Positions 9,169 to 18,432 of a stretch of DNA of 64,000 nt are shown here, one piece after another. The notes under the pieces are model-generated. The model ran no database searches. It had not been told where the DNA came from and saw only the letters and a list, made by a program, of their open reading frames with translations. The stretch spans positions 124,001 to 188,000 of the forward strand of contig NZ_JACVCU010000002.1 of assembly GCF_014518425.1 (NCBI RefSeq), read 5' to 3'. The DNA comes from Terrabacter sp. MAHUQ-38 (lineage in GTDB: Bacteria > Actinomycetota > Actinomycetes > Actinomycetales > Dermatophilaceae). Position 1 is the first letter of the stretch, and every line of letters starts with the position of its first letter. The position numbers and the translations under genes are program-made.

Positions 9169-9780
9169 CTAGACGGCCCGGGCAGCGATGACCGCATGGG
9201 GACGTCGCTCCCCCTCCTGCTCCCGCTGCGAGCGTTCTACTTCCACGAACCCGACCGAAGCCAGCCGCCCAGCTACCTCGTCCATCGGCCATCGGTATGC
9301 CGTGATGACCTTGTGCTCGAAGGGCTCGCAGACCAGGCCTCTGAAAAAGCCCATGACCAGGGCACCGCCGGGCGTCAAGACGCGGCGGATCGCGGCCAGG
9401 ACGCGATCCAGCTCATCGGGGTGGACATGGATCAGGGAGTACCACGCCAGCACCCCTGCCACCGAGGCGTCCGGGCGAGTCCCGTCGGCCATGAACCCCA
9501 CCTCGAAGCGCGCCTCAGGGTAGGTCTGACGCGCGTGCGCGATGAACTCCGGCACCGGGTCGATCCCCGTCACGTCGCAGCCGGCAGAGCGTAAGAAGGC
9601 GGTCAGGTGCCCGGGCCCACATCCGGCGTCCAGAACCGGGCCTTCCAGATGACCCAGGTGTCGCTCGATCAGCAGCAAGTCGTCGGGGTGGACGATCTCC
9701 ACCGATCCGAGCAGGTCGATGTACTGCTGTGCGAGTGAGGAGTAGGCGTGCCGGACATCGCGGGAGTTCACCGGGCACAC
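9169..9780 (-). CDS. Class I SAM-dependent methyltransferase
   Basis: A 203-residue methyltransferase. Motif I is LDAGCGPGH near residue 50, with the acidic residue in VTGIDPVPEF and a methyltransf_11-like core (LAWYSLIHVHPDELDRVL, then RRVLTPGGALVMGFF). The substrate is not evident. It is convergent with the methyltransferase at 8332-9093, and the two share only motif-level similarity, so they are not tandem duplicates. Confidence 0.85.
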   Translation of the reverse strand: MCPVNSRDVRHAYSSLAQQYIDLLGSVEIVHPDDLLLIERHLGHLEGPVLDAGCGPGHLTAFLRSAGCDVTGIDPVPEFIAHARQTYPEARFEVGFMADGTRPDASVAGVLAWYSLIHVHPDELDRVLAAIRRVLTPGGALVMGFFRGLVCEPFEHKVITAYRWPMDEVAGRLASVGFVEVERSQREQEGERRPHAVIAARAV

Positions 9781-9992
9781 CGTACTAACGGCGATCGCCA
9801 GTCCGCCTGGGCACGGTGGCTAACGCGCCTCTCGCTCATACCGCGGCTGGCGCGATCCACCTATCCGATCTGCGCGCAACTGGGGTCGCCGGTCCGGCAG
9901 ACCCTCGACCTATGAGCTCTGGAGAAGGCGCGGCGAACGCCAACCATGCCCCCCTGTCCAGTGAGGTTCCCTCAACCATCTCAACAACGTCG

Positions 9993-10175
9993 TCAAACCT
10001 CGTCCGGCGTCTGCGTGGACTCGTGTCGGGTGCGCTCGGGGTCCTCGGTGCGCTCGTCCGACTCGGCAAGGATTGCGCAAGCCTGCATCTCGGGGTCCTC
10101 ACTGCCCGCGGCCTGTTCCTCCGGCAGGAGCTCAGCGCGCGCTTCGATGCGGTCCTTGGCGGGTCCTTGGGTCAT
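9993..10175 (-). CDS. Small acidic hypothetical protein
   Basis: A 60-residue, highly charged, cysteine-poor protein from ATG 10175. The core LLPEEQAAGSEDPEMQACAI and ILAESDERTEDPER resembles a short actinobacterial hypothetical family that I have seen in high-GC genomes; I cannot name a domain. No signal or membrane segment. It is likely soluble and partly disordered. Confidence 0.6.
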   Translation of the reverse strand: MTQGPAKDRIEARAELLPEEQAAGSEDPEMQACAILAESDERTEDPERTRHESTQTPDEV

Positions 10176-10278
10176 CGTTCGACGATACCCGGGGGACGTG
10201 CCCAGGCGCGCTCGACGCGACCCTCGCCCTCGAGCCCGGCGTCGAGGCCGTCGACAACCCCAGGAGACCCAGGCCACA

Positions 10279-10304
10279 CGCGCAGAACGTCCTTTCTATG
10301 CCGC
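10279..10304 (+). repeat. 26-bp repeat, copy 2 (solo)
   Basis: Matches 5053-5077 with one inserted C (cgcgcagaacgtcctttc, then tatgccgc). There is no transposase next to it, so it looks like a stray fragment of the end of the intact IS110-type element or of a relative. Confidence 0.5.
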
Positions 10305-10392
10305 GATTCGCCCGGTCGTCCGGAGGTCTAGGGAGTCTCCAAGCTGGCTGCCCAGCTTTCGAGCATCGATGTTCTGAGCGGCGTGCTGCGCA

Positions 10393-10641
10393 GGAGACCG
10401 TCAGGGATATCACGAAGCGCAGCTGGCTCGTCTGGTGGAACGAGCGGCCACCGAGATCGACCGCTTCCGGGCCGGGCAGCTGGACGCGTTCGAGGCAGAC
10501 GAAGCCCTTTTCCAGTACTCCCGCGCGGCGAAAGAGCCGTGGACGTTCTGCAACAGCGGGGACGTCGAGTAGGTAGCGCAGGACATCCGCGAGCAGGCAC
10601 CGAGCCAGTGGTGGGAGCGCGGAGCACCGAGGCGACCCTGA
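10393..10641 (+). pseudogene. Relic of a conserved hypothetical protein
   Basis: The frame reads GYHEAQLARLVERAATEIDR, then RAGQLDAFEADEALFQYSRA and AKEPWTFCN, with an amber-type stop (TAG) in the middle, and resumes with VAQDIREQAPSQWWERGAPR before a TGA at 10639. The strongly protein-like sequence with an internal stop and no start codon indicates a decayed gene. The following 10642-10941 contains only scraps. Confidence 0.6.
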
Positions 10642-10941
10642 TCGAGCGTGCCCGACCTCCCGCGGCAGACGCCGCCTGGTACCTCTCCGGGCGGATCTTG
10701 ATGTTGTCGCTGCCAGCCAGCGCCGGTGACCCTGCGAAGATGGCTACTCACGAGAACGTCTTGCTGCCCGCCCTTCTCCCACCCGAGTCAGACCGCCCCC
10801 ACTTGCCGTGGCGGCGTACCTGACCGCGTTGAAAGGCCAGTGGCGTGTCCACACCGAGTCCGCCGCACACGCCTACCTAGCCTGGTGCAGCGGTCATCGC
10901 CTGCCAGACGGGCGTCCTACCTGTGTGAACGGAGTCCAGAC

Positions 10942-11751
10942 ATGACCAGACCGTTTCGATTCGGCGTCGTCGCCCCAGTGCTGACAGACCTGCCCACGTG
11001 GCGGGACCGCGTACGCCGCATCGCCGACAGCGGCTACTCGACACTGCTGATGCCCGACGTACCGCAATGGCAGCCTGCGCCCGCCCCTACGCTCGCGATC
11101 GCAGCCGCCCACACGGACCTGCGTGTCGGCACCTGGGTCTACGCCTCGCCACTGCGCCCAGCCTGGAGCACAGCGTGGGAGGCGCACTCGATGTCGGTGC
11201 TTACCGAGGGCCGCTTCGAGATGGGCATCGGCACCGGGCGGCCCGGCATCGAGGACGAACTTCGGGAGCTTGGCATGCCCGTGGCCCCACCAAGAGAGCG
11301 GTTGGCCCAGGTGCGTGAGACCGTGGCGAGGCTGCGAGATCTGGACGGCCCAGATGCTCACACGCCCGTAGTCATGACCGTTCGGGGACCGCACGCCCGA
11401 GCGCTGGCCGTCGAAGTCGCCGACACGGTTACCGTCGCAGTGCATTCGGGCGACACGCGCGCAGACGTCGCCCGCACGGCACGGGACCTCAGTGCAGCGC
11501 GCGACATCGAGCTCGCGCTCCACGTCCCCGTCGTCGGCGACGACATCGCCCCGTTCATGGCGTCCGTGCGAGACACCGATCCAGAGGCGCTGCGGAAGGC
11601 GGACTCGCTGGCCATACTCCCCGATGACCCAGGGGCAGCCGCCGAGGAGATCCAGCGGCGGCGCGAGGAGATCGGCTACTCCTACTTCGTCTTTGGCGCC
11701 GACTCCGCCGAGGCGTTGGCCCCGGTTGTCGCCGAGCTGGCCGGTCAGTAG
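10942..11751 (+). CDS. LLM-class (F420-dependent-type) oxidoreductase
   Basis: A 269-residue luciferase-like monooxygenase-fold protein. The N-terminal TIM-barrel strands (FRFGVVAPVLTDLPTWRDRV, YSTLLMPDVPQW) and the segment SMSVLTEGRFEMGIGTGRPG are characteristic of the F420-dependent branch (mer/Fgd type). It is somewhat short for the family, which often has 290-340 residues, but ends cleanly. Substrate unknown. ATG 10942 is chosen because homology begins immediately. It stands alone. Confidence 0.85.
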   Translation: MTRPFRFGVVAPVLTDLPTWRDRVRRIADSGYSTLLMPDVPQWQPAPAPTLAIAAAHTDLRVGTWVYASPLRPAWSTAWEAHSMSVLTEGRFEMGIGTGRPGIEDELRELGMPVAPPRERLAQVRETVARLRDLDGPDAHTPVVMTVRGPHARALAVEVADTVTVAVHSGDTRADVARTARDLSAARDIELALHVPVVGDDIAPFMASVRDTDPEALRKADSLAILPDDPGAAAEEIQRRREEIGYSYFVFGADSAEALAPVVAELAGQ

Positions 11752-11864
11752 TCCACGCAGCCTTGGGAGCCGTCACCGTGCGGCATACCGCCACTCGGTC
11801 AGGGTCACACGGCCGCCGAGCGCCAATCAGCCCCGCCGCGCGCAGACGAAGAGAGGAGCAGGCG

Positions 11865-12401
11865 TCAGGAGACCGACGGCGGCCAGCGATGTCCCCGCCA
11901 CTCCTCCCATGTCGCGAACCCAGCCGGTGGGTCGTCCAGAGGTTCACTGCCGTCGAGTTCGCCTGGCGTTGGGACGTCGATGCTGGCATCCCACCCGACG
12001 AGTTCCTCCTCGGACATGTGCCAAGTCGTGTGTGACGCCTCGGCCAGGCGCTGGTCAAGTCGACTCCGCTGCTCAGCTGGGGTGAGCTCGAAGTAGCACA
12101 TCTCGACCTTCGCGCCGAGGTCTGCTGCTGCGTGCCGCAGCGCGGAGCGCTCATCTCGACCCCAGAGGCCATAGTCGATCACGACGTTGTTGCCGAGTTC
12201 GAGGACGCGGAGGCCGATCTGGATCAGCCGCCCTTCGATCACGTCCTGGGCCGACGACGGATTTTCTTGCCCGTAGAGAGCTTTCACCCATTCGTCCTTG
12301 GTGAGACGAAGGGCCTTCTGCTCCACCTCTATTCGCCGCGCCGCAGTCGTCTTCCCGGTGCCTGGGAGTCCCACAGTCAAGAACAGTGTTGGTTGTCTCA
12401 C
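11865..12401 (-). CDS. P-loop AAA-type kinase (zeta-toxin/AAA_33-like)
   Basis: A 178-residue nucleotide kinase-like protein. The Walker A motif LTVGLPGTGKTTAARRIE is at residues 6-23, followed by a substrate-type helix (ALRLTKDEWVKALYG), a Walker B-like VVIDYGLWGRDER and an Arg-rich lid (RSRLDQRLAE). Such AAA_33 proteins phosphorylate small molecules or polynucleotides; the target cannot be deduced. GTG 12401 is chosen over upstream ATGs because a strong ribosome site (aggaggtgatc) sits directly before it and the P-loop starts at once. Confidence 0.85.
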   Translation of the reverse strand: MRQPTLFLTVGLPGTGKTTAARRIEVEQKALRLTKDEWVKALYGQENPSSAQDVIEGRLIQIGLRVLELGNNVVIDYGLWGRDERSALRHAAADLGAKVEMCYFELTPAEQRSRLDQRLAEASHTTWHMSEEELVGWDASIDVPTPGELDGSEPLDDPPAGFATWEEWRGHRWPPSVS

Positions 12402-12516
12402 GATCACCTCCTCTCCGGAGCGAACGCCCCATCGTCTGCTGACGTCCGACGTCACTGGAAGGCGAAGGGCGCCGGCGTATCGTGACGAGGTCCGGTCGGT
12501 CACCGATGCGCGGTTC

Positions 12517-12666
12517 TCAACCGGCGTGACCCTCGGGGTCTTCCTCGGGCTCGAACGTGCTGCCTTCACCGTCGGTGTTGCCGATCTCGACGCCGGTGGC
12601 TTCCTGGTCCTCAGCTCTTTCGTGCTCAGGCTGTTCGACGTCGGGATGGTTCGAATTGGCGCTCAT
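12517..12666 (-). CDS. Very small acidic protein
   Basis: A 49-residue protein from ATG 12666 (MSANSNHPDVEQPEHERAED, ending STFEPEEDPEGHAG). It is extremely acidic, with no hydrophobic core, and so is probably disordered. The ordered residue pattern and clean start and stop suggest a real gene; I recall similar short actinobacterial proteins but cannot name a family. It lies upstream of the P-loop kinase on the same strand (115 bp apart). Confidence 0.5.
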   Translation of the reverse strand: MSANSNHPDVEQPEHERAEDQEATGVEIGNTDGEGSTFEPEEDPEGHAG

Positions 12667-12974
12667 CAGTCATGTCCTTGCCTCGATGTCGGTGTACCCC
12701 TCCAACATGCGGGATCCGTGAGGAGCCCACAAGAGCTACCGCGTGGACTGCGCTCCTGCTCCCGGGATGGGGTCACCGCCGCCGCACTCGTGGCAGGCAG
12801 CGCCTACCGGGGCCGGGCGACGCGCGTTGGCGCGGGGCGTTCCCGACCGCGTTCGACGATGCCGCCCCGTCACGTGGGACGAGGGGCGCGCGCTGACAAG
12901 ACCCCGCTGCTGCCCGCAGGGCCGAGGGCGAGCCCCGGTCGAGAAGCGATCCGGCCTAGGCGACGGCCGTGCCC

Positions 12975-13085
12975 GCAAACGGCGTCGGGGTCGGGGACGC
13001 TGCACAGGACCAGGCTGGAGATGACGGCATCGGCGCTGGTGTCGGGCAAGTCGATCCGTTCGCCGACGAAACTGCTTCTGTACCA
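12975..13085 (-). pseudogene. Methyltransferase fragment
   Basis: About 37 codons read GERIDLPDTSADAVISSLVL, then CSVPDPDAV, the motif-II region of a UbiE-type methyltransferase. Sequence similarity ends abruptly on both sides: upstream is the 3' end of the histidine kinase and downstream has no continuation in any frame. The rest of 12667-12974 holds nothing recognisable. Confidence 0.5.
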
Positions 13086-13092
13086 ACCAGGC

Positions 13093-14493
13093 TCAATGGT
13101 TCGTCGGGAGGCGGACCACGGCTCGCAGCCCCGGGGCGGCGTCCTCGAGGCGCACGTCGCCCCCGATGCGCCGCAGCAGCGCCCGAGTGATCGACAGGCC
13201 GAGTCCGCTGCCCCCGCTGTCCCGGTCACGTGCCTCGTCGAGCCTCGTGAACCGGTCGAAGACCCGCTCCCGCTCGTCGACGGGGATGCCGTGGCCGTCG
13301 TCGGTGACGGTCACCTCGACCTGGTGGCCGACCGAGGTGGCGTCGAGAAGGACTCGGGTCCGAGCATGTCGGACCGCGTTGTCGACGAGGTTCGTCAGGG
13401 CTCGCGTCACATCGGTCCTCTGCCCCCGTGTCTGCAGTGGGCGACCGGCGAGACCGGGCGAGACGCGCACCGGGACGCGGGCGCCGCCGTAACGGCTCGC
13501 GAGGTCCGTGAGGAGCGCCGTGACGTCGACCCCGGCGGACTGGCGTGTCGCCGCGGCCGCGTCATCGGCACGCGCCAGGAGTAGGAGGTCGTCCACGAGC
13601 ATCGTCAGGCGGTGCACGTCGGCGAGCAGCTCCGCCGGCAGGTCGCCGCCCTCACCGAGCCGCTGTGCCACTTCGAGCTGTGTGCGCATGCTGGCGAGCG
13701 GACTGCGCAGCTCGTGGGCCGCGTCGGCGACGAAGGCGCGCTGCTTGCGCCGAGCGATCGTGATCCGGTCGAGCATCGCGTTGAGGGTCGCCGCGAGGGC
13801 GCTGACCTCGTCACGGGTCGGTGGCACGGGCAGGCGCTCGCTCTCCGACGACGACTCGTCGATGCGCTCGGCACCGCGCCGGAGCGCCTCGACCGGAGTA
13901 AGGGCCGCGCCGATCACGCGCCATGCGATGACCGCCAGGACAGCGAGCAGCAGCGGAAAGATCCACAGCAACAGGGTGCGAAGGGTTCTCGCGCTCTGCT
14001 CGATGTCCCCGGTGGGCGCCGCTGCGACCACCGAGTACTCCCGGCCCGTCCGCACGGCCGGTCCCGCCGGGACCACCGCGACCTGTAGGCGGCCCGAGAG
14101 TCCGGACCGACTGCCCGGGACGATCACCTGCTCCCCCGCCAAGGCGCGCCGCAGCTCGTCGGGCGTGACGAGAGAGGTCAGCCGGTCGGCCGTCACGGAC
14201 CCGGCAACCACCCGTCCTCGGGCATCGAGGACCTGGACGACCTGGGCCCCGGACACCGGGACCGGGTCGGGCGTGCGGCCCGAGTCGACGAGCAGGGCCA
14301 CCTGCTGGGCGCTGGCCCGGGCCGTCCCCTCGATGGAGCGGCCGAGCGAGGCGCTGAGGACTGCGTAGAGCAGGAGGCCACCGATGAGGAGTGCGCCTGC
14401 GAGGCCTGCGAGGCCGATCAGCAGCAGCCGGGCCCGGATGCTCAGCCGGGCGAACCGGTGCCGCACCGACCGGTGGCGTGCGTCGACGGTCAC
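13093..14493 (-). CDS. Sensor histidine kinase of an OmpR-type two-component system
   Basis: A 466-residue membrane kinase. It has a TM helix near residues 20-45 (LLLIGLAGLAGALLIGGLLL), an extracytoplasmic domain, a second TM helix (LLLWIFPLLLAVLAVIA) near residue 185 and a HAMP linker. The phospho-acceptor H-box is AFVADAAHELRSPLASMR, followed by the ATPase N-box LVDNAVRHA, the G1 box DDGHGIP and the G2 box GGSGLGLSI. GTG 14493 overlaps the stop of the regulator gene by 4 bp (GTGA), so the two are translated together. The signal is unknown. Confidence 0.9.
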   Translation of the reverse strand: MTVDARHRSVRHRFARLSIRARLLLIGLAGLAGALLIGGLLLYAVLSASLGRSIEGTARASAQQVALLVDSGRTPDPVPVSGAQVVQVLDARGRVVAGSVTADRLTSLVTPDELRRALAGEQVIVPGSRSGLSGRLQVAVVPAGPAVRTGREYSVVAAAPTGDIEQSARTLRTLLLWIFPLLLAVLAVIAWRVIGAALTPVEALRRGAERIDESSSESERLPVPPTRDEVSALAATLNAMLDRITIARRKQRAFVADAAHELRSPLASMRTQLEVAQRLGEGGDLPAELLADVHRLTMLVDDLLLLARADDAAAATRQSAGVDVTALLTDLASRYGGARVPVRVSPGLAGRPLQTRGQRTDVTRALTNLVDNAVRHARTRVLLDATSVGHQVEVTVTDDGHGIPVDERERVFDRFTRLDEARDRDSGGSGLGLSITRALLRRIGGDVRLEDAAPGLRAVVRLPTNH

Positions 14494-15140
14494 GGCGCCA
14501 TCCGGTAGCCGACGCCGCGGACGGTCTCGATGCGCGTCCTGCCCAGCTTGCGGCGCAGGTAGCCGATGTAGACCTCGACCACGTTGGCATCGTCGAGGTC
14601 CCCCCAGACCTTCTCGAGAAGGTCCTCCTTGTGGACCGCGGCGGGATACGCGCGGAGGAGGTGCTCGAGAACGAGGAACTCTCTCGGGGCCAGCGACACC
14701 TCCGAACCGTCGGCTTCGACGCGGTGGGCTGCTGGATCGAGCATTACGCCGGCGGCCGCGAGGACCGTGGGACGCGGCGCGGGGTCGCGGCGGAGCAAGG
14801 CTCGCAGCCGGGCCACGAGGACGACGAAGGAGAACGGCTTGGTCAGGTAGTCGTCCGCGCCGTAGTCGAGCCCGTCGGCCTCGTCGTACTCCCCGTCCTT
14901 CGCCGTGAGCAGCAGCACCGGCACCCAGTTCTCCTCGGCCCGAAGAGTCTTGACGACGGTGTAGCCGGACATGCGCGGCAGCATGATGTCGAGGACGACG
15001 ACGTCGTAGGCGCCGAACCGTGCCGCCTCGAGCCCTGCCTGGCCGTCCCCGACATGGTCGACGACGAACCCCTCGGCCGTCAGCCCGCGCACGATGGCAG
15101 CGGCCATCCGGGCCTCGTCCTCCACCAGCAGCACCCGCAC
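14490..15140 (-). CDS. OmpR/PhoB-family response regulator
   Basis: A 216-residue regulator. The receiver domain (residues 1-115) has the acidic pocket LLVEDEA, the phospho-acceptor in VVVLDIMLPRMSG and the conserved Lys in DDYLTKPFSF. The C-terminal winged-helix domain ends in YIGYLRRKLGRTRIETVRGV. It starts at GTG 15140 and is divergent from the LolA-like gene at 15235 with a 94-bp gap, which must hold both promoters. It is a plausible regulator of that gene and the ABC genes behind it, an inference from position alone. Confidence 0.92.
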   Translation of the reverse strand: MRVLLVEDEARMAAAIVRGLTAEGFVVDHVGDGQAGLEAARFGAYDVVVLDIMLPRMSGYTVVKTLRAEENWVPVLLLTAKDGEYDEADGLDYGADDYLTKPFSFVVLVARLRALLRRDPAPRPTVLAAAGVMLDPAAHRVEADGSEVSLAPREFLVLEHLLRAYPAAVHKEDLLEKVWGDLDDANVVEVYIGYLRRKLGRTRIETVRGVGYRMAP

Positions 15141-15234
15141 ACCGCCACGATGCCACGGGGTGACGGCGACGCGCGGCTCCTCGCGGCTGCACGGTCTCAG
15201 TCGGCTCTCAGCAGGCAGGGCGCAGGATGGGGAC

Positions 15235-16437
15235 ATGAGCTTCTTCAGCGACCACCCCAAGGCCCGCTGGGCCCTACCCGTCGCGGCGGTCGGGGTCATC
15301 GGCGCCACGGCCCTCACCGTCAACCAGACGGCCAACGCCGACAGCGGACTACCGTCCCGCACCGCGGCCCAGCTGCTTGCCGACGTCCGCTCGGCGAACG
15401 TCTCCAGCCTCTCCGGGACCGTCGTCCAGACGTCGGACCTCGGCCTGCCCGACATCCCCGGACTGGGCAGCTCCGGACGGCCCGGATCCGCGAGCAGCTC
15501 GCTGACCTCACTCATCTCCGGCACGCACACCTGGCGGGTCTGGCTCGACGGTCCCACACGTCAACGGCTCGCCCTGGTCGGCAGCAACGGCGAGTCCGAC
15601 GTCATCCACAACGGCACGGACGTCTGGCTGTGGTCCAGCGCCGACAAGTCCGCGGTGCACCACAAGCTGAGCACCGACCAGGTGCGTGCCGGCTCGGCCG
15701 CCGAGCACCTGCCGAGCGGGCTCCCGAGCGAAGTCCCCAGCACGCTGCCGTCGGGCGCTCCCCGCACCCCCGACGAAGCGGCCGCTGCAGCCTTGGCCCT
15801 GATGGGCAAGCACACCTCGGTGACGACGTCGGGCACGGCCTCGGTCGCGGGCCGATCCGCCTACGAGCTGGCCCTCACCCCGAAGGACAAGACGACCCTC
15901 GTCGGGTCCGTGCGGATCGCCATCGACAGTCAGGAACACGTCCCGCTGCGCGTGCAGGTCTACTCCAAGAAGCTGGCGAACCCTGCGTTCGAGGTCGGCT
16001 TCACGGCCGTCGACTTCGCGAAGCCCGACGCTCGGCAGTTCGCGTTCACGCCGCCGGCCGGCACCAAGGTCACCGAGTCCGACGAGATGGCCGCTCGCAA
16101 GGGCGACGCCAACGCCGGCCCGACCCCGATCAAGCCGCCCGCAGACGCGCTGGCCAGGATGCAGGGAGCGCCGACGGTCGTCGGCTCCGGGTGGAGCACG
16201 GTCGTCGTGGCCCCGTTCACCCTTCCGACCTCGCAGCAGGGCGCCGGCGGCTCCGCGGCTGACAGCACGGCCCAGCTGAACGGCATACTCAAGGCGCTCC
16301 CAACCACGTCGGGTGCTTGGGGCAGCGGGCACGTCCTCCAAGGCACGCTGTTCTCGCTCGTCCTGACGAACGACGGCCGCATCGCCGTCGGAGCAGTCCC
16401 GCCGGACCAGCTGTACAGCGCACTGGCAGCGAAGTGA
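15235..16437 (+). CDS. Secreted LolA/DUF2092-like protein
   Basis: A 400-residue exported protein with an N-terminal hydrophobic segment (WALPVAAVGVIGATALTV). The fold-defining segments fit the LolA/LppX-like outer-membrane carrier superfamily: AAQLLADVRSANVSSLSGTV at the start, the DVWLWSSADKSAVHHKL strand and VRIAIDSQEHVPLRVQVYSK. In Gram-positives such proteins may bind lipid or sense the envelope. Its stop overlaps the ABC ATPase start (GTGA), so it is co-translated with the transporter and probably works with it. Confidence 0.75.
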   Translation: MSFFSDHPKARWALPVAAVGVIGATALTVNQTANADSGLPSRTAAQLLADVRSANVSSLSGTVVQTSDLGLPDIPGLGSSGRPGSASSSLTSLISGTHTWRVWLDGPTRQRLALVGSNGESDVIHNGTDVWLWSSADKSAVHHKLSTDQVRAGSAAEHLPSGLPSEVPSTLPSGAPRTPDEAAAAALALMGKHTSVTTSGTASVAGRSAYELALTPKDKTTLVGSVRIAIDSQEHVPLRVQVYSKKLANPAFEVGFTAVDFAKPDARQFAFTPPAGTKVTESDEMAARKGDANAGPTPIKPPADALARMQGAPTVVGSGWSTVVVAPFTLPTSQQGAGGSAADSTAQLNGILKALPTTSGAWGSGHVLQGTLFSLVLTNDGRIAVGAVPPDQLYSALAAK

Positions 16438-17405
16438 CCCAACCACTCGAACGTGTGCAGACGTCAGCCTCCGAGCGTGATCTCGCGATCGCGACCCGGG
16501 GGCTGACGAAGCGTTTCGGCGCTCGGGCCGCCGTCGACGGCATCGACCTCGTCGTGCCGCGGGGCTCCGTATACGGCTTCCTCGGGCCGAACGGCTCCGG
16601 CAAGACGACGACGATACGGATGCTGCTCGGTCTCGTTCGGCCGTCCGCCGGCACCAGCAGCCTTCTGGGGCAACCGATTCCAAAGGGTGCCCAGGCTGTG
16701 CTGCCTCGCGTCGGATCCCTCGTCGAGGGTCCCGCCTTCCATCCCTACCTGTCGGGCCGGGCCAACCTGCGGCGCCTCGACGCCGCCGACCTCGCCGCGG
16801 ACCCGCGTACCTCGCGGCAGCGGATCGACGCCGCCCTGGACCGGGTCGGCCTCCTCGCGACCGCGGGCAAGCGCTACCGCGCGTACTCCTTGGGGATGCG
16901 CCAGCGGCTGGCCATCGCCGCCGCGCTACTCATGCCGCGGGAGCTGCTCGTGCTCGACGAGCCGACGAACGGCCTTGACCCACAAGGAACTCGCGAGGTT
17001 CGTCACCTCGTCGCGTCGCTGGCGTCGGACGGGACAACGGTTTTCGTGTCGAGCCACCTGCTGTCCGAGGTGGAACAGATGTGCACCCATCTCGGCGTCA
17101 TGAGTGACGGTCGGCTCGTCACCCAGGGCTCGACCTTCGAGGTCCGCGGAGGGGCGGCCCCGACGGCTCGCGTCCTCACGGATCAACCCACCGTGGCGGC
17201 GCGGATCCTGTCCGAGCTCGGGCTCAACGGCGTCGAGGCGGTGCCTGGCGGGGTCCGTGGGACGCCGGACGGCGTCGCGCCGGAGAAGATCGTCGCGGCG
17301 CTCGTCGAGGGCGGCGTCGGCGTCAAGGAGTTCACCGTGACGAGTCCCAGCCTCGAGGACCTGTTCGTCTCGCTCACCGGGGAGGGTTTCGATGTCAGCG
17401 GCTGA
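16434..17405 (+). CDS. ABC transporter ATP-binding protein
   Basis: A 323-residue ATPase. Walker A is GPNGSGKTTT near residue 52, followed by the signature YSLGMRQRLAIAAAL, Walker B LLVLDEPTNGLD and the H-loop VFVSSHLLSEVEQM. The sequence is DrrA/CcmA-like, with the C-terminal extension common in ABC-2 exporters. GTG 16434 overlaps the upstream stop by 4 bp, and its own 3' end overlaps the permease gene by 14 bp. Together these form a three-gene operon. Confidence 0.93.
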   Translation: MTQPLERVQTSASERDLAIATRGLTKRFGARAAVDGIDLVVPRGSVYGFLGPNGSGKTTTIRMLLGLVRPSAGTSSLLGQPIPKGAQAVLPRVGSLVEGPAFHPYLSGRANLRRLDAADLAADPRTSRQRIDAALDRVGLLATAGKRYRAYSLGMRQRLAIAAALLMPRELLVLDEPTNGLDPQGTREVRHLVASLASDGTTVFVSSHLLSEVEQMCTHLGVMSDGRLVTQGSTFEVRGGAAPTARVLTDQPTVAARILSELGLNGVEAVPGGVRGTPDGVAPEKIVAALVEGGVGVKEFTVTSPSLEDLFVSLTGEGFDVSG

Positions 17406-18276
17406 GCCGGTTCTCGCCGACGTTCCCGAGAGGGGTCCGGGCGGTCGCGTTCCCCCGTCGAGGTGGCTGTCCGCACGCCTGCTGCGATCGGAGCTGCGGC
17501 TGATCGCCGGCCGCCGGCGCAACCAGATGGGACTGCTCGTCCTCGCCGCGGTGCCGGTCCTCATCGCCGTCGCAGTCCGGCTCTCGTCGCCGCGCGAAGG
17601 GCGCGGGCCGGACTTCCTGTCCTCGATCACCTCGAACGGGCTGTTCGTGCCGCTCGCGGCGCTCGGCGTCGAACTGGGGCTCTTCCTTCCCCTCGCCATC
17701 GCGATGCTCGCCGGTGACGCGGTGGCCGGTGAGGCGAACCTCGGCACGCTCCGGTACCTGCTGACCGTGCCGGTGGGACGGACCCGGCTGCTCGTCACGA
17801 AGTACGCGTCTCTCATGATCGGCGCCCTGTGGGGAGTCGCCGTCGTGGTCCTCGCCGGCGCCATCGCCGGGATCGCACTCTTCGGCACCGGACCGATGCT
17901 GACGCTGTCCGGCACCGAGATCTCGTTCGGCTCGGCGGTCTGGCGGGTGGTGCTGGTCAGCCTCTACATCGCTGCGGGGTTGGCCGCCCTCGGTGCCGTT
18001 GGGCTGTTCATCTCGACGCTCACCGAGCAACCGCTGGCCGCCACCGTCGCGCTCATGATCTTCACCATCCTGTCGTGGATCGCCGACTCGGTGCCGCAGA
18101 TCTCCTGGCTGCACCCGTGGCTCCTCGTCGACCAGTGGATGGCGTTCGGCGACCTGCTGCGCGACCCGCCGTTCTGGGACAACATCGCCCGGGGTCTGTG
18201 GGTCGACGTGGCGTATGCCGTCGTGTTCGGGCTGCTCGCCTGGGCCCGGTTCGCGGGAAAGGACATCACGAGCTGA
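17392..18276 (+). CDS. ABC-2-type transporter permease
   Basis: A 294-residue membrane protein with about six TM helices (LLVLAAVPVLIAVAVRL, VVVLAGAIAGIALFG, VSLYIAAGLAALGAVGLF and others) and the ABC-2 family segment GEANLGTLRYLLTVPVGRTR. It would form the channel for the ATPase encoded just upstream. The substrate is unknown. A strong hairpin (18370-18409) ends the operon. Confidence 0.9.
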   Translation: MSAAEPVLADVPERGPGGRVPPSRWLSARLLRSELRLIAGRRRNQMGLLVLAAVPVLIAVAVRLSSPREGRGPDFLSSITSNGLFVPLAALGVELGLFLPLAIAMLAGDAVAGEANLGTLRYLLTVPVGRTRLLVTKYASLMIGALWGVAVVVLAGAIAGIALFGTGPMLTLSGTEISFGSAVWRVVLVSLYIAAGLAALGAVGLFISTLTEQPLAATVALMIFTILSWIADSVPQISWLHPWLLVDQWMAFGDLLRDPPFWDNIARGLWVDVAYAVVFGLLAWARFAGKDITS

Positions 18277-18369
18277 CACGCCACTGGAACGGCGACCCCG
18301 TCACGGGCCACACCCCGGCTGCCACGACCTTCTGCCCGCGGGTCTCGAGCGCGGCCGCTTCGGCGAGGT

Positions 18370-18409
18370 GGGCCGACCGCGGAGAGCCTCCGCGTCGCGC
18401 GGTCGGCCC
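18370..18409. terminator. Bidirectional terminator hairpin
   Basis: A perfect 12-bp stem, GGGCCGACCGCG (18370-18381) with CGCGGTCGGCCC (18398-18409), and a 16-nt loop. It lies between the convergent ABC operon (ending 18276) and the small secreted gene ending at 18433, so it can serve both strands. There is no U-tract, as is usual in high-GC actinobacteria. Confidence 0.7.
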
Positions 18410-18432
18410 AGGTGCGGTGGTGCGAATGTCGG

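Noticed and set aside
13093-15192. One 699-residue protein that joins the histidine kinase to an upstream part
   Set aside because: The first 233 residues are a shadow of the response regulator; the kinase starts at GTG 14493 with a 4-bp overlap.
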